From: Nitriliruptorales bacterium
GTDB taxonomy: Bacteria; Actinomycetota; Nitriliruptoria; Nitriliruptorales; Nitriliruptoraceae
Reading direction: 5' to 3'
NCBI GenBank assembly: GCA_030835875.1
Contig: JAURQY010000130.1
Span: 1 to 32,812, forward strand
Length of the DNA stretch: 32,812 nt
Part shown: positions 17,104-24,403 of the stretch, piece after piece
Layout: every line of letters starts with the position of its first letter
Position numbering within the stretch: position 1 is the stretch's first letter
Notes under the pieces: model-generated
What the model was told of the DNA's origin: nothing
Database searches by the model: none
The model's input: the letters and a program-made list of their open reading frames with translations, nothing else
Translations under genes and position numbers: made by a program

Positions 17104-17949
17104 TCAGCCCATGCAGCGCGGGCAGCGGAAGGTGCTCAGCCCGCGACGGAGGCGCACCTTCTCGATCGGCGTGCGGCAGCGCGGGCATGGCAGACCCTCA
17201 CGGCCGAACACGTTGAGGTGACCGGCCGCCGTGCCGTCCTCCTCCGTGAACGAGTCCGGCTCCGCATCCTCGAGCGCGGAACCCGACGCCTTCATGCCCG
17301 CGACGAGCACCTCGTGCGCGGCCCGGTAGAGGCGCCGGATCTCCTGCGGCGTCAGCGTGGACGACATGCGATCGTGGCGGAGCGCCGCCTCCCACAGGAT
17401 CTCGTCGCTGTAGACCGGGCCGAGCCCGAGGAAGCGCTTGGGGTCGGAGAGCAGGAGCTTGAGCTCCTCGTCGACCGCCATCAGGTAGCGCCCGAACTCG
17501 ATCCATGTGGGCGTGTCGGCGAGGAGGTCGAGCGCGTCACGGGAGACTCCGGAGGCGTCGTCGGCCTCCTCGCTGGGCACGACCCCGCAGCGCAGGGTCG
17601 TCTCCTTGCCCGACTCGCTGAGGTGCAGCGCGCCACCGGTCGCGAACGCGACCGCCACATGCGCGTCCGCGCCGGGCGTGGCCGTGGCCGTCTCGAGGTG
17701 GAGCGAGCCCTGCGCGCCGGGCTCGATGAGCCACGTGAGCGCGTCGTCGAGCTCGAGGAGCATGACGTTGCCGCGCCGACGCACGGCGGCGATGCGCCGG
17801 CCCTCGAGCAGCGCTGCGAACTCCTTGCGGGTCCGATGCCAGGGCTTGAGGACCGACGGCGTCTGGACAGCGACGTCCTTCGCGCGCTTGCCGACCACCT
17901 CACGCTCGAGGTCCCGGCGGAGGACCTCGGCCTCGGGCAGCTCGAGCAC
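17104..17949 (-). CDS. Fpg/Nei-fold protein in the mutM position, non-canonical active site
   Basis: MLELPEAEVLRRDLEREVVGKRAKD...RRRGNVMLLELDD...GLGPVYSDEILWEAALRHDRMSSTLTPQEIRRLYRAAHEVL...NVFGREGLPCPRCRTPIEKVRLRRGLSTFRCPRC; H2TH and C4 zinc finger recognisable; between rnc and smc. Confidence 0.85.
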   Translation of the reverse strand: MLELPEAEVLRRDLEREVVGKRAKDVAVQTPSVLKPWHRTRKEFAALLEGRRIAAVRRRGNVMLLELDDALTWLIEPGAQGSLHLETATATPGADAHVAVAFATGGALHLSESGKETTLRCGVVPSEEADDASGVSRDALDLLADTPTWIEFGRYLMAVDEELKLLLSDPKRFLGLGPVYSDEILWEAALRHDRMSSTLTPQEIRRLYRAAHEVLVAGMKASGSALEDAEPDSFTEEDGTAAGHLNVFGREGLPCPRCRTPIEKVRLRRGLSTFRCPRCMG

Positions 17950-18069
17950 GGCGCGCTCCTCGTGGCGGACGGTCGTGGCGGATGGCCCGGCGATCGGCCC
18001 GGAGGTCCAGGGATCCCGGGAGACCCCTCCGGACGCTGGTCGCGAGCACCGGCGCGGGTCGAGCGGACG

Positions 18070-18792
18070 CTACCCGAGGCGCCCGTGGCGAAGGGCGTGC
18101 TCCGCCGCGACCTGGGACGCCGCCTTCTTCGAGCCGCCCTCGCCCGTTCCGACGACCTCGCCGTCGACGAGCACCTCGGCGCGGAAGATCGGCGCGTGGT
18201 CAGGGCCGTCCTGGACGGTCCGGTACTCGGGTGGTGGGAGGCGGAGCGCCGCGAGACGCTCCTGCAGGGCCGTCTTCGGGTCGACCGGCCCCGCGTCACC
18301 CACCGCTCCCGGGTGCGAGCGCGACGCGGGATCGTCGACGCCGCTCGTGAGACGCTCGCCGAGCAGCCGCTCGACGAGGTCCGCGGCGACCGCGTAGCCG
18401 CTCGTGACGAACACAGCACCGACGACGGCCTCGAGCGCGTCCGAGAGGAGCGAGTCCTTCTCCGCACCGCCCGACGCCGCCTCCCCGCGACCGAGGCGCA
18501 GCGCCGCACCGAGCCCGACCGCGCGCGCAGCGTCGGCGAGGGTCTCCTCGCGGACGAGCTGCGCACGGCGTCGCGACAGGACCCCCTCGTCCGCGACCGG
18601 ATCCTGCGCGTGCAGAGCGGCGGTGACCACGAGGTCCAGCACCGCGTCGCCGAGGAACTCGAGCCGCTCGCTGTGCGGGGCACCACCGTGCTCCGACGCC
18701 CACGAGCGGTGCGTCAGCGCACGCAGGAGGAGGTCAGGATCGACCTCGGGGATGCCGAGCCGCTCGAGGAGCTGGGCGGCGGCATCGTTCAT
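18070..18792 (-). CDS. rnc: Ribonuclease III
   Basis: LLLRALTHRSWASEHGGAPHSERLEFLGDAVLDLVV...KDSLLSDALEAVVGAVFVTSGY...DPKTALQERLAALRLPPPEYRT...GGSKKAASQVAAEHAL; TAG stop. Confidence 0.95.
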   Translation of the reverse strand: MNDAAAQLLERLGIPEVDPDLLLRALTHRSWASEHGGAPHSERLEFLGDAVLDLVVTAALHAQDPVADEGVLSRRRAQLVREETLADAARAVGLGAALRLGRGEAASGGAEKDSLLSDALEAVVGAVFVTSGYAVAADLVERLLGERLTSGVDDPASRSHPGAVGDAGPVDPKTALQERLAALRLPPPEYRTVQDGPDHAPIFRAEVLVDGEVVGTGEGGSKKAASQVAAEHALRHGRLG

Positions 18793-18820
18793 GCTCGCCC
18801 CCGCCCGTCCACGCAGCGGG

Positions 18821-18997
18821 TCAGGCCTCGACGACGACGCGACCGTCGTAGGTGCCGCAGGCGCCGCAGACCGTGTGCGGACGCGTCGGCTGCTTGCAGC
18901 GCGCGCACTCGACCGTCGTCGTCGGACGGATCCGCAGCCACTGCGCACGACGGTGACGGGTCCTCGAGCGGGACATCTTGCGCTTCGGGACGGCCAT
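18821..18997 (-). CDS. rpmF: 50S ribosomal protein L32 (58 aa; below the ORF-track cutoff)
   Basis: MAVPKRKMSRSRTRHRRAQWLRIRPTTTVECARCKQPTRPHTVCGACGTYDGRVVVEA; between rnc and the DUF177 gene. Confidence 0.95.
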   Translation of the reverse strand: MAVPKRKMSRSRTRHRRAQWLRIRPTTTVECARCKQPTRPHTVCGACGTYDGRVVVEA

Positions 18998-19089
18998 GGA
19001 GGACTCCTGGATGCACTGGGGGCGCCGGGGGGCGCGTTCGACGCGAAGGTCGGCGGTCGCTGGAGGCTAGCGCAGGTCCGCGGTCGCCG

Positions 19090-19653
19090 TCATGCCCCGT
19101 CCTGGTCGGCCGGAGGGAGCCGCAGGCCGCGCAGCTTCTCCCACCTCGGGTCGACGGTGCGGTCGTCGCCGTGGTCGCAGGGCTCGATGTTGCGGTCCGC
19201 GCCGCACGAGGGGCAGAGCCCCGCGCAGTCCGGGCGGCAGAGGACGCGGACCGGCTGCCCGACCACGAGCGCATCCCGCACCATCTGGTCGAGCTCGAGC
19301 TGCGTGTCCCCCTCGACGAGCCGGTAGTCGAGGTCGTCGTCCTCGGCCCCGTCGTCGTCCGCGTCCGTATGACCGGCGACGGGCCGATGGAGCTCGAGGA
19401 CCTCGACCTCCCATCCCTGCACGACCGGGATCAGGCAGCGCGCGCAGGTCGCCTGCGCGCTGGCACGGACGGCGCCTCGCACGAGGATCCCCCCGGCGAC
19501 CGCCTCGAGGTCGAGGTCGAGATCGATGGATCCGTCGAGCACCTCGACCGTCGGACCCCACGGCTCGTCGCCGAACTCCTCGGGCGGGACGGAGCGGACG
19601 AGTTCACGACGCTGGCCGGGGCGTCCGAGCAGCCCGACGACGGGGACCCGCAC
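19090..19653 (-). CDS. DUF177/YceD family protein
   Basis: GILVRGAVRASAQATCARCLIPVVQGWEVEV...LELDQMVRDALVVGQPVRVLCRPDCAGLCPSCGADRN; upstream of rpmF. Confidence 0.88.
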   Translation of the reverse strand: MRVPVVGLLGRPGQRRELVRSVPPEEFGDEPWGPTVEVLDGSIDLDLDLEAVAGGILVRGAVRASAQATCARCLIPVVQGWEVEVLELHRPVAGHTDADDDGAEDDDLDYRLVEGDTQLELDQMVRDALVVGQPVRVLCRPDCAGLCPSCGADRNIEPCDHGDDRTVDPRWEKLRGLRLPPADQDGA

Positions 19654-19657
19654 AGGC

Positions 19658-20209
19658 TCAGCGCTCGTCGTCGACGTCGTCCACGTCGTCGAGGTCCTGC
19701 TCGGCGAGCTCGTCGACGTCGAGTCGACCGCGCAGGCGCTCACGTCCGCGTTCGACGGCGGTCAGCGTCTTGTGCAGCACCACCTCGAAGTTCGCGAGCT
19801 TGGCGTCGACGTAGTCCTCCGCCTCGAGGCGCATCTGGCGGGCGGTCGCGTGCGCGGCATCGATGATGCGCGCCGACTCGTCGTCGGCCGCACGGACGAC
19901 CGCCTGCTGGGACAGCAGCCGCTCGTGCTCGACGTGCGCCTCCGCGACGATCTCCATCGCGTCGGTACGGGCGTGTTCGAGGATCCCGTCCTGCTCGCGC
20001 ACGACCCAGCGCGCGCGCTCGAGCTCGTCGGGGAGGGTCTCGCGCAGCTGACGGAGCAGCGCGAGCAGCTCGGAGCGGTTGACCATGACGGAGGCGGACA
20101 GCGGCATCGCCCGCGCCTCGGCGGCGATGCGCTCGAGCGCCTCAAGGAGGCCCGCGACGTCGACGGGGACGTCCGTGGGGACGTCGTCGTGGGGCTGCGA
20201 TGCGGACAT
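19658..20209 (-). CDS. DivIVA-like / coiled-coil protein
   Basis: 183 aa, highly charged helical: LLALLRQLRETLPDELERARWVVREQDGILEHARTDAMEIVAEAHVEHERLLSQ...; located beside coaD. Confidence 0.6.
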   Translation of the reverse strand: MSASQPHDDVPTDVPVDVAGLLEALERIAAEARAMPLSASVMVNRSELLALLRQLRETLPDELERARWVVREQDGILEHARTDAMEIVAEAHVEHERLLSQQAVVRAADDESARIIDAAHATARQMRLEAEDYVDAKLANFEVVLHKTLTAVERGRERLRGRLDVDELAEQDLDDVDDVDDER

Positions 20210-20340
20210 CTGGACCTCGGAGGACGACCGCCATGGAGTGCCGGGGAGGACCGCGGCTGGTCGGTGTCGCAGCCTACCGGCGCCCTGTCACGCGCCACAG
20301 GGCCACGGCCCGTCCGGTGGGCCCCGGCCAGGCCGTCCGG

Positions 20341-20823
20341 TCAGGAGCCGGCGCGCTCCCGCAGTGCCCGCTCGACGGCGGGAGGCACCGCATGGTCGAG
20401 CCGTCCGCCGAGACGGGCGATCTCACGCACGAACGAGCTCGCGAGGTGCGAGCGCTCCGGGGAGGTCGCGAGGAAGACCGTCTCGACAGCACCGATCTGA
20501 CGATTGGTCTGCGCCATCCGGAGCTCGACCTCGAGGTCGCCCGCGCCGCGCAGGCCCTTGACGAGCGTGCCGATCCCACGCTGCGCGCACAGGTCGACGA
20601 GCAGCCCGTCGAACGCGGTGACCTCGATGCCGTCGCCGAGCTGCGCGATCTCGGCCTCGAGCATCCCGACGCGCTCGTCCGCGCTGAACATCGGCTGCTT
20701 GGACGGGTTGCTGACGACCGCGACGACGAGACGCGGGAAGAGTCCGACGGCCCGGCCGATGATGTCGAGATGCCCGTAGGTGAGCGGGTCGAAGCTCCCG
20801 GGGTAGATCGCCGCGGCGCTCAC
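20341..20823 (-). CDS. coaD: Phosphopantetheine adenylyltransferase
   Basis: AIYPGSFDPLTYGHLDIIGRAVGLFPRLVVAVVSNPSKQPMFSADERV...LVKGLRGAGDLEVELRMAQTNRQ...SSFVREIARLGG. Confidence 0.96.
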   Translation of the reverse strand: MSAAAIYPGSFDPLTYGHLDIIGRAVGLFPRLVVAVVSNPSKQPMFSADERVGMLEAEIAQLGDGIEVTAFDGLLVDLCAQRGIGTLVKGLRGAGDLEVELRMAQTNRQIGAVETVFLATSPERSHLASSFVREIARLGGRLDHAVPPAVERALRERAGS

Positions 20824-21413
20824 GCTCCGACCCCTCCCTCGGCGTCGCCCACCGGCCCGTCGTGGGCGTCATGCACCGCACGGTGCAGCCGCGTCGAACC
20901 GTAGCGGCGGTCACCCGTCGGACGGAGGGCCTCCGGCCACGTCGGAGCTGGGGCCGACGCCGCACGTTCGACGACGACGAGCGCCCCGTCGGCGAGCTGC
21001 GGGACGAGCGCGTCGAGCAGTGCTGCGAGCGTCACCTCGGCGAGCGCGTAGGGCGGGTCGAGCAGGACGAGGTCGAACGGCGCACCGGCGAGCCGCCCGT
21101 CGCGGACCTGGCGGATGGCGTCACCCGCGACGATCCCGACCGCATCGAGCGCCACCGACGCGACGTTGCGCCGCAGCGCCTCGAGCGCGCGCCGGTCCTG
21201 CTCGACGAGCGTGACGTGCGCCGCGCCGCGGGAGCGCGCCTCGAGACCGAGCGCACCGGACCCTGCGAACGCGTCGAGCACCGACGCACCGACGACGTGC
21301 TCGCCGAGACTCGAGAACAGCGCCTCGCGCACCCGGTCGGCGGTCGGACGCACGACGTCACCCGCAGGGACGACGAGCCGCCGCCCGCGTGCCGCGCCGG
21401 CGACGATGCGCAT
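20820..21413 (-). CDS. rsmD: 16S rRNA (guanine(966)-N(2))-methyltransferase
   Basis: MRIVAGAARGRRLVVPAGDVVRPTADRVREALFSSLGEHVVGASVLDAFAGSGALGLEARSRGA...FDLVLLDPPYA. Confidence 0.94.
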   Translation of the reverse strand: MRIVAGAARGRRLVVPAGDVVRPTADRVREALFSSLGEHVVGASVLDAFAGSGALGLEARSRGAAHVTLVEQDRRALEALRRNVASVALDAVGIVAGDAIRQVRDGRLAGAPFDLVLLDPPYALAEVTLAALLDALVPQLADGALVVVERAASAPAPTWPEALRPTGDRRYGSTRLHRAVHDAHDGPVGDAEGGVGA

Positions 21414-23548
21414 CAGCCGTCGGACATGACGTCGAGCGCGGCGAGCACGAACGCGAGCACCTTCGCCTCGTCCCGCATCGCGTCGTACCGCCCGCTCCTC
21501 CCGCCGTGGCCCGCGCCGAGTTCGGTCTCGAGCACGATCGGACGTCCCGACGTCGTCGCCTCGCGCAGCCGGGCGACCCACTTCGCCGGCTCCCAGTACT
21601 GCACACGGGGGTCGTTGAGACCGGCGGTGACGTACATCGCCGGGTACGGCGCGGACCGCACGTTGTCGTAGGGCGAGTAGGTCGCCATGACGCGGTGGAC
21701 GTCGGGATCGGCCGGGTCACCCCACTCGTCGTATTCGGTGACCGTGAGCGGGATCGTCGGGTCCGACATGGTCGTGATCACGTCGACGAACGGGACCTCG
21801 GCGACCGCGGCGGCGAACAGCTCCGGCCGCAGGTTGAGCGCGCCGCCCACCGTCAGCCCCCCCGCCGAGCCGCCCCGCACCGCGATGCGCGCGGGATCGG
21901 TGATGCCGGCGGTCACGAGATGCTCGACGCAGGCGACGACATCGCGGAACGTGTTCGGCTTGTGCGCGAGCCGGCCCTGCTCGTACCAGGTGCGCCCCAT
22001 CTCTCCACCGCCGCGCACGTGCGCGATGGCGAACACGACGCCGCGCTCGAGCAGCTCGAGCCGCGACGACGAGAACACCGGGTCCATCGACGCCTCGTAG
22101 GCGCCGTAGGCGTAGACGAGGCACGGCGCGGTGCCGTCGTGCGCGACGTCGGCGCGGTGCACGACGCTCACCGGGACCTCGACGCCGTCGTGCGAGCGGG
22201 CCCAGGTGCGGAAGGTCGTGAAGCGGTCACGGTCGTAGCCGCCGCGCACCTGCTGCTGCTTGAGCAGGCGCCGCTCCCCCGTCGCCGTGTCGAGGTCGAG
22301 CACCTGGCTCGGCGTGGTGAGCGAGCCGTAACCGAGCCGCAGCGTGCGGGCGTCGAACGCCGCGACCGTGCCGAGCCCGGCGGTGTAGACGTCCTCGTCG
22401 AAGGCGAGCACGTCACCCTCGCCGGTGTCGGGGTCGCACAGGCGCACCTGCGTCCTCCCGCCGGTCCGCTCGGAGAGCACGAGGTGGTCACGGAAGACGT
22501 CCGCGTCCTCGAGTCGGACGCCCGGCCGGTGCGGGACGAGGTCGACCCAGCGCGCCGGGTCGGGGTCGTCGAGCGGCACGGTGCAGAGCTTGAAGTCGGT
22601 CGCGCCGTCGCGGTTCGTGACCACGTAGAGCCGCTCACCACGGTGCTCGACGTTCGCCTCGACACCGAGCGTGCGTGGCACGACGCAGCGCGGCGCCGCC
22701 GTCGGCTCGCCGGCCGGGATGAGGTGGATCTCGTCGACGACCTTCGTGCCGAGGTGGATCGCGACGAACGCCTCCGAGCGTGTCCGGCCGAGCCCGATCC
22801 AGAAGCGCTCGTCGAGCTCCTCCATCACGAGCTCGTCGGACCCGGCCGGGGAGCCGATGCGGTGACGCCACACCTGGTACGGCCGCCACGCGTCGTCGGG
22901 CACGAGATAGAGGAAGGTCGCGTCGTCGTCGAACCAGGCGCAGCCGTAGGTCGCGCGGTTGGTGACCTCCTCGACGGTCTCCCCCGTCGCGAGGTCGCGC
23001 ACGCTCAGGCGCAGCACCTCGCCGCCGTCCGTGTCGACGCCGACGACCGCGAGCCGGTGGTCGCGGCTGATCGAGAACACACCGAGCGAGTAGTAGGGGT
23101 GACCCTGCGACTCGACGTTGCCGTCGAGGAGCACGACCTCGTCGGCCGGCGGGTCGTGCGGGTCGACGGGAAGCCGGTGCGAGTCGGGCAGGTCACCGGC
23201 GTCGGTCACGCCCGCAGGTGCCGGACGGCGGCAATGGATCGGGTACTGCTGCCCCTCGACGGTGCGCCGGTAGTAGAGCCAGCCGTCGTCGAGCACCGGC
23301 ACCGACGCGTCGGTCTCGACGACGCGCCCCTTGATGCCGGCGAAGAGCTCGTCGACGAGCGGCTCCAGCGGGTCGAAGAGGGCCGCGGTGTGGGCGTTCT
23401 CCGCCTCGAGATGCGCGCGCACGGCCGGGTCCTCGCGGTCGCGCAGCCAGTACCACGGGTCGTCGACGACGCTCCCGTCGCTGCGCGTGAGCGTGTGCGG
23501 ACGGCGCGGCGGGACCGGCGCGTCGGACGCGGGGACGGGCAACGGCAT
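21413..23548 (-). CDS. ptrB: Oligopeptidase B (S9 prolyl oligopeptidase family)
   Basis: DDPWYWLRDREDPAVRAHLEAEN...YGAYEASMDPVFSSSRLELLERGVVFAIAHVRGGGEMGRTWYEQGRLAHKPNTFRDVVACVEHL...AVRGGSAGGLTVGGALN...GAGHGGRSGRYDA. Confidence 0.93.
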   Translation of the reverse strand: MPLPVPASDAPVPPRRPHTLTRSDGSVVDDPWYWLRDREDPAVRAHLEAENAHTAALFDPLEPLVDELFAGIKGRVVETDASVPVLDDGWLYYRRTVEGQQYPIHCRRPAPAGVTDAGDLPDSHRLPVDPHDPPADEVVLLDGNVESQGHPYYSLGVFSISRDHRLAVVGVDTDGGEVLRLSVRDLATGETVEEVTNRATYGCAWFDDDATFLYLVPDDAWRPYQVWRHRIGSPAGSDELVMEELDERFWIGLGRTRSEAFVAIHLGTKVVDEIHLIPAGEPTAAPRCVVPRTLGVEANVEHRGERLYVVTNRDGATDFKLCTVPLDDPDPARWVDLVPHRPGVRLEDADVFRDHLVLSERTGGRTQVRLCDPDTGEGDVLAFDEDVYTAGLGTVAAFDARTLRLGYGSLTTPSQVLDLDTATGERRLLKQQQVRGGYDRDRFTTFRTWARSHDGVEVPVSVVHRADVAHDGTAPCLVYAYGAYEASMDPVFSSSRLELLERGVVFAIAHVRGGGEMGRTWYEQGRLAHKPNTFRDVVACVEHLVTAGITDPARIAVRGGSAGGLTVGGALNLRPELFAAAVAEVPFVDVITTMSDPTIPLTVTEYDEWGDPADPDVHRVMATYSPYDNVRSAPYPAMYVTAGLNDPRVQYWEPAKWVARLREATTSGRPIVLETELGAGHGGRSGRYDAMRDEAKVLAFVLAALDVMSDG

Positions 23549-23605
23549 CGTGGCTCCGGTCGACGGGGAGGGCCGGGAAGTCTCCGGACCTGCGGCGCGC
23601 TGAGG

Positions 23606-24403
23606 CTACGGCTCACGCCGCCGTCCTGTCCGCCGCGCGACCAGCGCGACGAGACGGGGCGAGAGGCGGTTCGCTGCCTGCATCGCGGCGAGCATCGGCG
23701 GGTCGAACACCTGCGGACGCGGACGGTCGATCGTGCGTGCGATGACGCGGGCCGCACGCTCCGGCGTGATCGTCGGGATGAGCCGTCCGACGCGCGGGAT
23801 GTGCTCGTGCGTGTCGGGGTTCGCGTCGAAGTACTCGCTCGACACCTCGCCGAAGAGCACGTGGCAGGACGCGACACCTGTGCCCGAGAGGTCCTGGCGC
23901 AGCGCCTCGTGCAGCCCGCGCAGCGCCCACCGTGACGTCGTGTAGCCCGTCGCCCCCGGCCACGGCGCGACGGATGCGGGTGAACCGACGTGGACGACGA
24001 CACCGCGCCGACGTGCGAGCAGCGCCGGCATGAAGGCATGCGTCACGTTCCACGCGCCGAGGAACGGTGCACCGAGCATCGCCGCGAGATCGTCGTGCGA
24101 CGTCTCCTCCATCCAGCGCCACACGCCCGCGCCGGCGGAGTTCACGATCGCGTCCGGCGTGCCGGCCTTCTCGAGCACCCGGGCCGCCATCGCGTCGACC
24201 GCTGTGCCGTCGGCGGCGTCGAGCGGTTCGACGAGCGCTCGTCCGCCGACCGCCTCGATGTCGACAGCGACCTCCGCGAGGCGCTCGGCACGCCGCGCGA
24301 CGAGCACGACCGTCCAGCCGCGCGCACCGAGCAGCCGCGCCGTCGCGGCACCGATGCCACTCGACGCACCCGTGACGACCACGACCTGCTGCTGCCCGCT
24401 CAT
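23606..24403 (-). CDS. Short-chain dehydrogenase/reductase with YxxxR instead of YxxxK
   Basis: VVVVTGASSGIGAATARLLGARGWTVVLVARRAERL...VNSAGAGVW...VGSPASVAPWPGATGYTTSRWALRGLHEALRQDL; start overlaps the recG stop; TAG stop. Confidence 0.9.
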   Translation of the reverse strand: MSGQQQVVVVTGASSGIGAATARLLGARGWTVVLVARRAERLAEVAVDIEAVGGRALVEPLDAADGTAVDAMAARVLEKAGTPDAIVNSAGAGVWRWMEETSHDDLAAMLGAPFLGAWNVTHAFMPALLARRRGVVVHVGSPASVAPWPGATGYTTSRWALRGLHEALRQDLSGTGVASCHVLFGEVSSEYFDANPDTHEHIPRVGRLIPTITPERAARVIARTIDRPRPQVFDPPMLAAMQAANRLSPRLVALVARRTGRRREP

